64,000 bases of DNA from Leisingera sp. ANG-M7 (GTDB lineage: Bacteria > Pseudomonadota > Alphaproteobacteria > Rhodobacterales > Rhodobacteraceae), in the NCBI RefSeq assembly GCF_000813965.1, contig NZ_JWLI01000013.1:62001-126000 (forward strand). The letters run 5' to 3'. The notes below the pieces were generated by a model. The model was not told the DNA's origin, did no database searches, and saw nothing but the letters and a program-made list of their open reading frames with translations. The number at the start of each line of letters is the position of its first letter. Position 1 is the first letter of the stretch. Below are positions 53,691 through 62,619 of this stretch, piece after piece. The position numbers and the translations under genes are program-made.

Positions 53691-54539
53691 ATGCTGAAAC
53701 TCCTTCTTGCCGCCTGCGCCATCGCCCTTACGGCCCCCGCCGCCTGGGCGGCCTGCGCCACAGACGCCGAAATCGCCGCATTCGTGGACAGCTACACCGC
53801 CAAGACCCCGGCCCAGGCGCTCTCCCCCGGGGGCAGCATGGCCGATGCGCTATGCACCCAGGCCAAAATCGCCGTTGCGCTGGAACCGCATATGGGGCCA
53901 GTGATTGGCTACAAGGCCGGCCTCACCAGCAAACCCGCGCAGGAGCGTTTCGGCGCCACAGAGCCGGTGCGGGGCCTGCTGTATCAGAACATGATGCTGC
54001 AGGACGGCGCCACGCTGGACGCGCCTTGGGGGGCCATCCCGATGGTCGAGGCCGACCTTGTGCTGGTGGTCGCGGATGCGGGGCTCAACAGCGCCGCCAC
54101 GCCGGAGGAGGCCCTAGCCCATATCTCCGCCATCCGCCCCTTCATCGAACTGCCTGACCTGACGCTTGCCAAGGATCAGCCCTTCACTCCGGAAACTATC
54201 ACCGCAATGGGGGTCGGCACCCGTCTCGGAGTCCTCAGTGAGCCGGTGCCGGTTGAAGACACGGCAGAGATGGCCCGGATGCTGGAGGAGATGACGGTCA
54301 CAATGCGTGATGCAGCGGGCGGCGTGCTGGTGCAGGCACCGGGCCGGGCGGTGCTGGGCAACCCGGTCAACGCCGCCCTGTGGCTGCGCTCCAAGGGCGT
54401 AGAGTTCAAACCGGGCGATCTGATCTCGGTGGGCTCCTTCGGCCCGCTGTTCCCGCCGCAGGCAGGCAAGGGCGGGGTCAGCGTGACCTATGAGGGTCTG
54501 CCGGGCAACCCGGTGGTGCAGGTGTTCTTCAAGGAGTAA
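53691..54539 (+). CDS. Exported 2-keto-4-pentenoate hydratase/fumarylacetoacetate-hydrolase-like protein
   Basis: A 282-aa protein with a clear signal peptide MLKLLLAACAIALTAPAAWA. The remainder resembles MhpD-type hydratases: IGYKAGLTSKPAQERFGATEPVRGLLYQ, VEADLVLVV (metal-binding E-A-D), AIRPFIELPDL, GVLVQAPGRAVLGNPVNAALWL and DLISVGSFGPLFPPQAG. MhpD family members are cytoplasmic; export of one is unusual. It follows pbpC by 28 bases and so may be co-transcribed with the A2M/PbpC pair. A role other than catechol degradation is likely. Confidence 0.82.
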   Translation: MLKLLLAACAIALTAPAAWAACATDAEIAAFVDSYTAKTPAQALSPGGSMADALCTQAKIAVALEPHMGPVIGYKAGLTSKPAQERFGATEPVRGLLYQNMMLQDGATLDAPWGAIPMVEADLVLVVADAGLNSAATPEEALAHISAIRPFIELPDLTLAKDQPFTPETITAMGVGTRLGVLSEPVPVEDTAEMARMLEEMTVTMRDAAGGVLVQAPGRAVLGNPVNAALWLRSKGVEFKPGDLISVGSFGPLFPPQAGKGGVSVTYEGLPGNPVVQVFFKE

Positions 54540-54592
54540 TCCGCTGCCGCCTGGATAAGGTGTTTCGCTTCGGGCTGTGCCCGAAGCGACCC

Positions 54593-54663
54593 GCGCCGCG
54601 CCTCTGGCGCGGCGCTTGGCCTAACCAGAATGGCTTCCGCAAGGAAGCCGGAATGGGCGGGAG
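54593..54663 (-). repeat. Dispersed intergenic repeat, family 1, copy D (inverted)
   Basis: Between convergent genes, on the minus strand: CTCCCGCCCATTCCGG, hairpin GGCTTCC-TTGC-GGAAGCC, GGTTAGGCC, and GC hairpin GCGCCGCGCC/GGCGCGGCGC (10 bp). An adjacent 11-bp hairpin TCGCTTCGGGC/GCCCGAAGCGA at 54565-54589 extends the structure. Same order as copies A-C. Confidence 0.7.
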
Positions 54664-54684
54664 CGCCCCGGCGGTGTGCGCCGC

Positions 54685-56727
54685 CTACCGCCGCCCCTCG
54701 CGCAGCCAGCCTGCGAGGAGGAAGAAGGACGCCAGCAGCAGCGCCAGCCAGCCGGGCAGCAGCGGGCCTTGGCTGACCGAAAGCGTCTCATAAGCCTCCC
54801 GCGGGGTCAGGCCGATCCAGCCGCGCCCGGAGGCAGGCCGCCCGGGCCGCACGCTGCGCAAGGCTGGCATCCCGTCCTCCAGACGCAGGATACCACCGCG
54901 CAGGGGCGCCAGCACCGGCGTCAGCACAGACCCGGTGGCAATGGTTTCCTCGAACTCCTTGGGTGCGGCAGGCCCAAGCCCCACCACGGTGCTCTCTTCG
55001 CCCTCTTCCAGACGGTACAGCCCCGGCTCCGGCCCTTCATAGCGGGTTTCCCACTGGCCCGGCGCGGTTTGGCGCAGCTCCAGCGCCACGGTGGTTCCAT
55101 CGGGTGCGGTCACCGTCACCGGCCCGGCACCGCCCGCCAGCGTGCGGCGCAGGATGCGCATCCGCTGGCCGGAGACCTCAGCCCACAGCGCCTCTTCCTC
55201 CAGCTCCGGCTCTTTCATCATCCAATGGGCAAGACGGCGCAGAAGTTCCAGCTGCGGCCCGCCGCCCTCGTATCCGCGGCTCCACAGCCAGGCGTGGTCA
55301 GAGGCCAGCAGGGCAACCCGGCCCTCACCCACCCGGTTCAGCACCAGAAGCGGCCGTTCGCCGGCACCGCTCATCAGCACATGGCCCTCCGGCGTCCTCA
55401 GCTCGATCTGGCGCAGCCAGCGGCCCCAGTCTGCAGCGCTCTCCAGGCCCGAAGTCACCGGATGCTGCTTGCCCAGATCGGTCACTTCCGGGCGGTAGGC
55501 CTCCTCCAGCACCCGCGCCGAGGGTTCCGCAGGCAGGATCAGCGACAGGGGCGATCGGTAGATGCTGTCGGCGCTGGCAAAATCGGGCCCGGCCGCCACC
55601 AGAACCGCGCCGCCGCCCATCGCGTAATTGGCCACATTGTCCAGGTAGACCGCCGGCAGGATGCCGCGCCGCTTGTAGCGGTCAAAAATGATCAGGTCGA
55701 AATCCTCTATCTTCTCCAGGAACAGCTCGCGGGTGGGGAAGGCGATCAGCGACAGCTCCTCCACCGGCACGCCGTCCTGCTTCTCCGGCGGGCGCAGGAT
55801 GGTGAAATGCACCAGATCCACTGCGCTGTCGGACTTCAGCAGGTTGCGCCAGGTGCGTCCGCCCGCGTGCGGCTCGCCCGACACAAGCAAGACCCGCAGC
55901 CGGTCGCGCACCCCGTTGATCTGCACCAGCGCCTGATTGTTGCGCGCGGTCAGCTCACCCGGCTCCTCCGGCACAGAGAACTGGATCACGTTGCGCCCGC
56001 CGTGCTGCAGCACCATCGGCAGCTCGAAATCCACGCCCACCGGCAGGGCAAAGCGCTGCGGCGGCCCGCCCGCGACCGAGAGCTCAAGGTCGGCAAAGCC
56101 GCCCTGCACCGGCACGGCGCCCTGATCCTCGATCCTCAGCGTCAGCTTGACCGGCTCGCCGATGATGGCAAAACCGGGGGCGTTCTTGACGATCAGGCGC
56201 CGGTCCCAGTCGTCTTCGCGGCCGGTCAGCAGCAGGTGCATCGGGGCGGGCAGGTTCACCGGCTGATCGGCGTCATGCGCCTGCCCGTCACTCAGGGCGA
56301 TGATCCCCGCCACCCGCGCCCGCGGCTCATCCGCCAGCGCCTGCGCAACCGCTGCCATGAGCCGGGTGCCCTCGTCGCCCTCGCCATCCGGCACGGTGAC
56401 CCAGCGCACATCAGTGTTTGGACGGTCCGCCAGCGCGGCCTTCAGCTGGCTGCGGGCACGCGCCATCTGCCCGGGACGGTCCCGCAGCTGCTGGCTGGCG
56501 GTCTGGTCCTCTGCCACGATCACGATGTCGCTCAGGGGCGCGCGGTCCTCGCTCTGATGTACTGGACCAGACAGGGCCGCCAGCAGCACCAGTGCGGCCA
56601 GCGCCCGCAGCGCCCAGCCGGACAGCCCTTTCCACAACCCCAGCAGCAAGGCGGCCAGGGTCACCGCGCCTGCGGCCCAGATCACGGGCCAGGGCACCAG
56701 CGGGTCAAACAGGATCGTCTGTGTCAT
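54685..56727 (-). CDS. Large membrane protein with glutamine-amidotransferase-like (GATase1) region
   Basis: The 680-aa product starts at ATG 56727, after TAGGAG. Two N-terminal membrane helices are followed by a VWA-like part (DIVIVAEDQTASQQ, AGIIALSDGQAHDA), a beta-rich CARDB-like region, and a GATase1-like segment (LRVLLVSGEPHAGGRTWRNLL, FDLIIFDRYKRRGILP). A final membrane helix precedes WLREGRR. The GATase triad does not look complete. It is the last gene of the MoxR-DUF58-DUF4159 operon; the function is unknown but envelope-linked. Confidence 0.75.
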   Translation of the reverse strand: MTQTILFDPLVPWPVIWAAGAVTLAALLLGLWKGLSGWALRALAALVLLAALSGPVHQSEDRAPLSDIVIVAEDQTASQQLRDRPGQMARARSQLKAALADRPNTDVRWVTVPDGEGDEGTRLMAAVAQALADEPRARVAGIIALSDGQAHDADQPVNLPAPMHLLLTGREDDWDRRLIVKNAPGFAIIGEPVKLTLRIEDQGAVPVQGGFADLELSVAGGPPQRFALPVGVDFELPMVLQHGGRNVIQFSVPEEPGELTARNNQALVQINGVRDRLRVLLVSGEPHAGGRTWRNLLKSDSAVDLVHFTILRPPEKQDGVPVEELSLIAFPTRELFLEKIEDFDLIIFDRYKRRGILPAVYLDNVANYAMGGGAVLVAAGPDFASADSIYRSPLSLILPAEPSARVLEEAYRPEVTDLGKQHPVTSGLESAADWGRWLRQIELRTPEGHVLMSGAGERPLLVLNRVGEGRVALLASDHAWLWSRGYEGGGPQLELLRRLAHWMMKEPELEEEALWAEVSGQRMRILRRTLAGGAGPVTVTAPDGTTVALELRQTAPGQWETRYEGPEPGLYRLEEGEESTVVGLGPAAPKEFEETIATGSVLTPVLAPLRGGILRLEDGMPALRSVRPGRPASGRGWIGLTPREAYETLSVSQGPLLPGWLALLLASFFLLAGWLREGRR

Positions 56728-56737
56728 CGCAGCACTC

Positions 56738-59545
56738 CTATTGCCCCAGCCGGTCCAGCAGGGCCGGCACATGCACCTGGTCGGATTTGTAGTTTCCGGT
56801 CAGCACATGCATCACCAGGTTGACGCCGAACCGGAACGCCAGTTCCCGCTGCCGCTCGCCCGCATAACCGCGCCCGACCGGCAGCAAGGGCCGGCCGTTA
56901 TCATCCACCGCCCAGGCCGCGGCCCAGTCGTTGCCGCCGATCACCACCGGCGTCACCCCGTCGTTGAGGTTGCGGAAGGGGATGCCCTCGGCCTGTTCCG
57001 CATCCGGCGGCGCCGCCTCGACCCAGACCGGGCCGCGCCCATGGCGGCCGGGAAAAGCCTGCAGCAGGTAGAAGGCGCGGGTCAGCACATGGTCCTGCGG
57101 CACCACCTCCAGCGGCGGAATGTCCAGCGGAAGCGCAATCTGCTGCAGCCGCCGCGCCGCCGGGCTGGTCGCGCCAGAGGCCGCCAGGTCCGCATCGCGG
57201 GTATCAAAAAGGATCATCCCGCCCGACCGAAGATAGGTGTTCAGCTTTGCATAAGCCTCGGAGGAGGGCAGCGGCTGATCGCGGGTGACAGGCCAGTAGA
57301 GCAGCGGATAAAACGCCAGTTCATCGCGCTCCAGATCAACAGCTGCCGGCGCGGTGGGCTCGACCGAAGTGCGGAAGAACAGCGTGTCCGTCAGCCCGCG
57401 CAGGCCTGCCGCCGCGACCCGGTCCACCTGCGCGTCGCCGGTCAGCACATGCGCCAGCACCAGTTCCGAGGCAATGGCCGCCGCCTGCAGGTCATCTTCG
57501 GTTTGCGCTTGCGAGGGGGCGGGCAGGGCGGCGTCCTGCGCCCTCAGCTCCTGCGCGGGAACCAGCGCCGCCAGACCCAGTGCTGCCGCCAGTGCCGCTG
57601 TCCGGGCGCGGCCCAGCAGGCCGGAAACCGCCAGCGTGCCTAGAACGTCCAGCGCCAGAAGCCCCAGCGCCAGCGTCAGCAGTGTGCCGCCCAGCGGCAG
57701 CTCCTGCGGCGCGCCATAGCCGCTGACCGCAACCGAGGCAGGCCAGCGCGCGGCCGTCAGCTCATCATCCGGGCGCAGCACATTGCGCGCCAGCATCCGC
57801 CGACCGCCGTCATAAACCCCGGGCCGCAGCTCCGGCCCCGCGGGTGCCGCCACCAGATCCGGGCCTGCCACACCGGGCAGCGTCTCTGCGGCCTCCAGCC
57901 GGCCGAAACCGTCCAGAACCTCGACCGGCGTCCAGGTGGTGCCTTCCAGATCCTCTGCCTTGGGCTGCGCGGCTGAGGAGGAGACCGCCAGCCGCTCCAG
58001 CATCGACACGAACAGGCCCGACAGCGGCAGGCTGCTCCACTCTGCGTTGGCGGTCACGTGAAACAGCACCACCTGGCCTTGGCCCAGCGTCTTGCGGGTA
58101 ACCAGGGGCGTGCCGTCCGCCAGTTCCGCAATCACCCGGCCGGCCAGCTCCGGATCCGGCTGCGCCACCACCTGCGAGCTGATCGAGACCTCCTGCGGCA
58201 CTTCCAGCCCGTAGAACGGCGAGTCTTCGCCAAAGGGCGCCAGCGTCTTCGGCTCGCCCCAGCTCATGGCGCCGCCGATGCTGCGGCCGCCAATCCGTAG
58301 GCGCACCGGCATCAAGGGTTCTTCACCGCTGCGCGCGGTGTCGCTGGCCGCCAGCCGGGGCCCGGCAAAGCGCAAGAGCAGGCCACCGTTCTCAACCCAT
58401 TCAATAACCGCCTCTTCCTGCGCGGGCGCCAGCCGCGCCACGTCGGCCAGCACGATCACATCGGGGTTGGCAGGCAGCAGATCCCGCAGCGCGCCTTCCA
58501 GCAACTCGGCTGAGGGCGCCAGCGCCTGGCGCAGGTAATGCAGCGGCGACAAGAGGGCGAGGCCCTCATCGGCGCTTTGCGAGGAGACCAGCGCCACCTC
58601 CCGCCGTCTTAACGAGTCATCGGTCAGCGCCACCGCGCCTGCCGATTTCACGCCGCTGATTTCAAACCGTGACAGCCGCGCGCGCAGCTCTGCCGGCAGC
58701 GACAGTTCGGCAGTGGCCTCGCGCCCGCCATCGGCAAACCGCAGCGGCAGCGAGGTCAGGCTGCGCTCGGTGCCGCCTGGATCCTTGCCCTGCGCCACCA
58801 CGGAGACCTCCTGCGCCGGCCCGCCGCGGCTGCGCTGCACTGTCAGTTCAATGGTTCCGCCGGTGTAGCTTGCAAGCATCAGGCCCAAGACTGGCAAGGG
58901 CTGCTCAAAAACCTCTACTTCGCCGCGCTGCCCCAGCGCCTCGATCAACCCGTCGCGGCCCGGATAATCCAACCCGTCGCTGAACCACACAGTGTCAAAC
59001 CCGCCCTCGGCGGCGCCAATTGCCTCCAGCGCGTGCGCCAGCTGCTCCGGACCCGGCTGCCAGGGCAGCGGCGCCAGCCCGGCCAGCTGCCGTTGCCAGC
59101 CGCTTGCGGCGCGGAACTGCAGGGGTTCCGGTGCGCTCAGGCGCAGGACCGCCACCGGGCGTTCCGCCCGCCCGGCCTCGTCCAGTTGCACCGCGGCCTG
59201 GGCGCTGGTCTGTTTCCAGCCCGCCGCGCCGCCCCAGCTGGCGTCCATCACGATCAGCAGCGGCCCGCTGCCGCCCGCATCCTCGGTCGCGGGGTTCAGC
59301 ACCGGCCCGGCCAAGCCGATGATCGCCGCGGCCACCGCCAGAAGGCGCAGCAGCAGCAGCCACCACGGCGTGCGGTCCGACAGGCTCTCGTCATCCTTCA
59401 GCCCCAGCAGCAGCGTCACCGCCGGGAACGGCTGGCGCTTCGGCGCAGGCGGGATCGCCCGTAACAGCAGCCACAGCACCGGCAGGGCCAGCAAGCCCAG
59501 CAGCAGCCAGGGCGCGGTAAAGCCGATGCCTGCAATCATGGTCAT
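56738..59545 (-). CDS. BatA-N/DUF4159 membrane protein
   Basis: A 935-aa protein starting at ATG 59545 (MTMIAGIGF), overlapping the DUF58 stop. The N-terminus has two helices of the BatA N-terminal region (APWLLLGLLALPVLWLLLRA, PAPKRQPFPAVTLLLGL), then a VWA-like domain whose metal site is degenerate (V-M-D-A-S-W-G). Near residue 640 further helices lead to the C-terminal DUF4159 domain (DELAFYPLLYWPVTRDQP, LRSGGMILFDTRDADL, FGVNLVMHVLTGNYKSDQ). Role unknown; probably in the cell envelope. Confidence 0.85.
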   Translation of the reverse strand: MTMIAGIGFTAPWLLLGLLALPVLWLLLRAIPPAPKRQPFPAVTLLLGLKDDESLSDRTPWWLLLLRLLAVAAAIIGLAGPVLNPATEDAGGSGPLLIVMDASWGGAAGWKQTSAQAAVQLDEAGRAERPVAVLRLSAPEPLQFRAASGWQRQLAGLAPLPWQPGPEQLAHALEAIGAAEGGFDTVWFSDGLDYPGRDGLIEALGQRGEVEVFEQPLPVLGLMLASYTGGTIELTVQRSRGGPAQEVSVVAQGKDPGGTERSLTSLPLRFADGGREATAELSLPAELRARLSRFEISGVKSAGAVALTDDSLRRREVALVSSQSADEGLALLSPLHYLRQALAPSAELLEGALRDLLPANPDVIVLADVARLAPAQEEAVIEWVENGGLLLRFAGPRLAASDTARSGEEPLMPVRLRIGGRSIGGAMSWGEPKTLAPFGEDSPFYGLEVPQEVSISSQVVAQPDPELAGRVIAELADGTPLVTRKTLGQGQVVLFHVTANAEWSSLPLSGLFVSMLERLAVSSSAAQPKAEDLEGTTWTPVEVLDGFGRLEAAETLPGVAGPDLVAAPAGPELRPGVYDGGRRMLARNVLRPDDELTAARWPASVAVSGYGAPQELPLGGTLLTLALGLLALDVLGTLAVSGLLGRARTAALAAALGLAALVPAQELRAQDAALPAPSQAQTEDDLQAAAIASELVLAHVLTGDAQVDRVAAAGLRGLTDTLFFRTSVEPTAPAAVDLERDELAFYPLLYWPVTRDQPLPSSEAYAKLNTYLRSGGMILFDTRDADLAASGATSPAARRLQQIALPLDIPPLEVVPQDHVLTRAFYLLQAFPGRHGRGPVWVEAAPPDAEQAEGIPFRNLNDGVTPVVIGGNDWAAAWAVDDNGRPLLPVGRGYAGERQRELAFRFGVNLVMHVLTGNYKSDQVHVPALLDRLGQ

Positions 59546-60435
59546 GGCGCGGTCCGTTCCAGTGCATGGTAAAGCCACATCAGCGCCGCCTGCGCCGGAT
59601 CGCCCGTGTGATGCTGCCCGAACCGCCAGCCGGCCTCCCGGCAGAGCCGCTCCAGCGCGTCCCGCCGCTCTGCCAGCCGGTCCAGATAGCGCTCCTGCAG
59701 GGCAGAGGCCTTCAGTGTTTCATGTGTGACACCGCCCGCGATGCTCTGAAACAGCGTGCGGCCTGCGAATGGGAAAGCCTCCTCTGCCGGGTCCAGCACC
59801 TGCAAGAGCACCCCCCGCACCCCGCGTGCGGCGGCCTTGGACAGCGCCTGCTCCATCGGCTCATAGGGCCCCAGGAAATCCGAGATGAACAAGGCGCGCG
59901 CATGCGGGATCAGCGCCCGGTGGCCGGGCGGGGCGTAATCCTCTGCATCGTCGTTCATCAGGGCCTCTGCCAGACGCAGGACCTGCACATTGCCGCGCCG
60001 GGGCGGCAGGGTGCCGCCCGTCAGGCCCACGCGTTCGCCGCCCTGCACCATCAGCACCGCGGCGGCGAGGCCCAAGAGCCGCGCGCGCTCTGCCTTCTGC
60101 GGCAGCTTGGGCGCGGAGGCAAAGCGCATCGAGGCGCCGGTATCCACCCACAGATGCACCGTCTGGGCAATCTGCCACTCGCGCTCGCGCACATATTGCA
60201 CGTCGCCCATTGCCGAACGCCTGTGGTCGATCATCCGGCGGCTGTCGCCGGCCTGCGCCGGGCGGTACTGCCAGAAATCATCCCCTGTTCCAGCCCGGCG
60301 GCGGCCATGCTCGCCCATCAGGACAGAGCCTGCCAGATGCCGCGCCTGCACCAAGAGCGGCGGCAGGGCGCTGGCCTCGGCCTCCGCCCGGTGCCGCAAT
60401 CCGGTTGCAGCGTCAGAGGCCGCAGGCCTCGTCAC
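59542..60435 (-). CDS. DUF58 domain protein
   Basis: The 297-aa protein has the DUF58 core: GRRRAGTGDDFWQYRPAQAGDSRRMIDHRRSAM (the R-x-Y-x-x-G-D-x-x-R-x-I-D-W/H-x-x-S motif) and a VWA-like strand HLWVDTGASM where the usual DxSxS is replaced by D-T-G-A-S. It is coupled by four-base overlaps to MoxR (upstream) and DUF4159 (downstream). In the MoxR-DUF58 systems the VWA-like protein is thought to be a partner of the AAA+ ATPase. Confidence 0.88.
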   Translation of the reverse strand: MTRPAASDAATGLRHRAEAEASALPPLLVQARHLAGSVLMGEHGRRRAGTGDDFWQYRPAQAGDSRRMIDHRRSAMGDVQYVREREWQIAQTVHLWVDTGASMRFASAPKLPQKAERARLLGLAAAVLMVQGGERVGLTGGTLPPRRGNVQVLRLAEALMNDDAEDYAPPGHRALIPHARALFISDFLGPYEPMEQALSKAAARGVRGVLLQVLDPAEEAFPFAGRTLFQSIAGGVTHETLKASALQERYLDRLAERRDALERLCREAGWRFGQHHTGDPAQAALMWLYHALERTAP

Positions 60436-61439
60436 GCGGCGGCCCCGGTCCGGGCCAGTTCGCTCGCGGTTTCCTCGATCAGCGCTGCCAGGCTCTCACC
60501 CCGCGCCCTGGCGGCAAAGTTCAGCTGCATCCGGTGGCTGAGGACCGGTTTCGCCATGTCCAGCACGTCCTCTGCGTTGGGCGCCAGCCGCCCCTCCAGC
60601 AGCGCCCGTGCCCGTACCGCAAGCATCAAGGCCTGCGCCGCCCGCGGGCCCGGCCCCCAGGCCACGGTTTGCGCCACATGGTCAGAGACGCCAGGCTCGT
60701 CGGGCCGGAAGGCGCGCACCAGGTCCAGAATCATTTCGACGACCGATTCTCCCACCGGCATCCGCCGCAGCAGGGTCTGCGCTGCGATCAGCTCAGCGGC
60801 GGTAAACACCTGATAGGCCTTGTCTTCCTCAACGCCGGTGGTCGCCAGCAGGATATCCCGCTCAGTCGCGCGGTCCGGGTAATTCACGTCGATCTGCAAC
60901 AGGAACCGGTCCAGCTGCGCCTCCGGCAGCGGATAGGTGCCTTCCTGCTCAATCGGGTTCTGGGTCGCCAGCACATGGAACGGCGCCCCAAGGGAGCGGT
61001 CCTCGCCCGCCACCGTCACCTCCCGCTCCTGCATCGCCTGCAGCAGCGCCGATTGGGTGCGCGGGCTGGCGCGGTTGATCTCATCGGCCATCAGCAGCTG
61101 GCAGAACACCGGCCCCGGCACAAAGCGGAACGACCGGTGGCCGTCCTGGCCCGTATCCAGCACCTCGGATCCCAGAATGTCGGCGGGCATCAGGTCCGGT
61201 GTGAACTGAATGCGGTTGCCATCCAGCCCCATCACCGTGCTGAGGGTTTCCACCAGCCGGGTCTTGCCCAGTCCTGGCAGGCCGATCAGCAGCCCATGGC
61301 CGCCGCACAGCAGCACCGACAGTGTGAGGTCCACCACCCGCTCCTGTCCGATAAAGCGTTTGGTGATCGACGCGCGCGCCTCTTGCAGCTTGGCTTCCAG
61401 CGCTTCGATACCACCCAGCAGATCGTCCGTTTCAGGCAT
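60432..61439 (-). CDS. MoxR-family AAA+ ATPase
   Basis: The 335-aa protein begins at ATG 61439 (MPETDDLL), after GAGGAA; the extension to 61637 is a shadow. It has Walker A GLPGLGKT (53-60), Walker B LLMADEINRASPRTQSALL, sensor 1 ATQNPIEQEGTYPLPEAQLDRF and the arginine finger region. MoxR ATPases act as chaperones that mature metal centres or complexes together with VWA proteins. It leads the operon MoxR-DUF58-DUF4159-membrane protein, and is divergent from DUF1285. Confidence 0.94.
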   Translation of the reverse strand: MPETDDLLGGIEALEAKLQEARASITKRFIGQERVVDLTLSVLLCGGHGLLIGLPGLGKTRLVETLSTVMGLDGNRIQFTPDLMPADILGSEVLDTGQDGHRSFRFVPGPVFCQLLMADEINRASPRTQSALLQAMQEREVTVAGEDRSLGAPFHVLATQNPIEQEGTYPLPEAQLDRFLLQIDVNYPDRATERDILLATTGVEEDKAYQVFTAAELIAAQTLLRRMPVGESVVEMILDLVRAFRPDEPGVSDHVAQTVAWGPGPRAAQALMLAVRARALLEGRLAPNAEDVLDMAKPVLSHRMQLNFAARARGESLAALIEETASELARTGAAA

Positions 61440-61503
61440 GACATTCCTCGTTTCCCGGATATATGCTGTTACTCTATCGTGCTGACAGGAAATGGCAAAA
61501 GCA

Positions 61504-62088
61504 ATGAGCGGACAAAAACCCGTGACCCCCGATGCCGAAGGCCTTGCCGCGGCGGCAAAAGCGGCCGGAAAGGGCAAGGGATTGCCGCCCGTCCACCTGT
61601 GGAACCCGCCGTTCTGCGGTGATCTGGACATCCGCATCGCCCGCGACGGTGCGTGGTACTACCTCGGCACGCCCTTCACCCGGTTCGAGCTGGTCAAGCT
61701 GTTTGCCTCTATTCTCAAGCTGGAAGACGGCAAGTATTACCTTGTGACCCCGGTTGAAAAGGTCGGCATCACCGTTGAGAACGCGCCCTTTGTGGCGGTG
61801 GATTTCGATGTGGCCGGGCAGGGGCGCGATCAGGTGATCACCTTCACCACCAACATCGGCGACAGTGCCGCAGCCGGGCCGGACCACATGATCCGGGCAG
61901 AGCGCGACCCCGAATCCGGCGAACCATCCCCCTACGTCATGATCCGCGCGGGCCTTGAGGCGCTGATCGACCGCAAGAGCTTCTACCGGCTGGCGGATCT
62001 GGGCGAACACTATGACGGCTGGTTCGGTGTCTGGTCCGGCGGCAAGTTCTTCCCGCTGATTCCGTCTGCTGAACTGGACGGGGATTGA
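61504..62088 (+). CDS. DUF1285 domain protein
   Basis: A 194-aa protein. ATG 61504 (MSGQKPV) is preferred over ATG 61492, which directly abuts AGGAA. The family is seen in PVHLWNPPFCGDLDIRIARDGAWYYLGTPFTRFELVKLFASIL, then KYYLVTPVEKVGITVENAPFVAVDF and GHY-like GLEALIDRKSFYRLADLG. DUF1285 is of unknown function and in related genomes is adjacent to the MoxR operon, as here, where it is divergent. Confidence 0.87.
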   Translation: MSGQKPVTPDAEGLAAAAKAAGKGKGLPPVHLWNPPFCGDLDIRIARDGAWYYLGTPFTRFELVKLFASILKLEDGKYYLVTPVEKVGITVENAPFVAVDFDVAGQGRDQVITFTTNIGDSAAAGPDHMIRAERDPESGEPSPYVMIRAGLEALIDRKSFYRLADLGEHYDGWFGVWSGGKFFPLIPSAELDGD

Positions 62089-62091
62089 ACC

Positions 62092-62406
62092 TCAGCTGGA
62101 GGGAGCCTTCTCCAGCAGCTCGGTTTCGACAAAAGCACAAGCAAAGCTATTTCCGTTGATGACATCGTGCTCGATTCCGGCTTGGCGGAAGTAGGGCACC
62201 CCGTGCTGCATCACAGCTTCTGTACGCGACCCGTCCGGGTGCACGATTTCCAAAACCCCGTCAATCAGCGGTACTACGACATAATCGAATTCGTGCCGGT
62301 GCCAGCCTGTGTTGTCGCCCCGCTTGGCAAAATGCCACTCGGTCACGCGGACCCGGCTGTTGTCAATTCTGGTGACCGGCTTGGCAGTTCCCTTCGTATC
62401 GCACAT
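62092..62406 (-). CDS. Small cupin-domain protein
   Basis: The 104-aa protein starts at ATG 62406 with GGAGGGTGCC before it. It has DNTGWHRHEFDYVVVPLIDGVLEIV (metal-binding His-x-His and downstream Glu region) and VPYFRQAGIEHDVIN (third His). The remaining cupin motif residues are conserved in place. It may bind a metal-coordinated small molecule; the specific role is unknown. It is divergent from hyi and convergent with DUF1285. Confidence 0.75.
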   Translation of the reverse strand: MCDTKGTAKPVTRIDNSRVRVTEWHFAKRGDNTGWHRHEFDYVVVPLIDGVLEIVHPDGSRTEAVMQHGVPYFRQAGIEHDVINGNSFACAFVETELLEKAPSS

Positions 62407-62527
62407 GGCACCCTCCAGTGATGGGGCCAGCCTAGGCCAGCTGCGGGCCGGGGCGTTATCTCCACTTGCGCGCGCCAATGCTGCCAGTTGCCAGATTGCC
62501 GGGCGGTAAAAACCAGCCCGCCTTCGG

Positions 62528-62541
62528 TTAACGAAAGTTAA
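62528..62541. promoter_or_regulatory. Inverted repeat TTAAC-GAAA-GTTAA in the cupin/hyi divergent region
   Basis: Perfect 5-bp arms separated by four bases lie 79 bases upstream of hyi and 122 bases from the cupin start. It could be an operator for either gene. No dedicated regulator gene is adjacent. Confidence 0.3.
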
Positions 62542-62619
62542 ATAGGAAAATTCTGCACTTTTGACGACTTGGCTGCCCCGCCGCACGGCGCTAGACCATC
62601 AGTCAACAAGGAGAATCCT

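Noticed and set aside
54676-56823. 715-codon plus-strand frame opposite the GATase-like gene
   Set aside because: The opposite frame contains recognisable domains and an overlap-coupled operon; this one does not resemble a protein.
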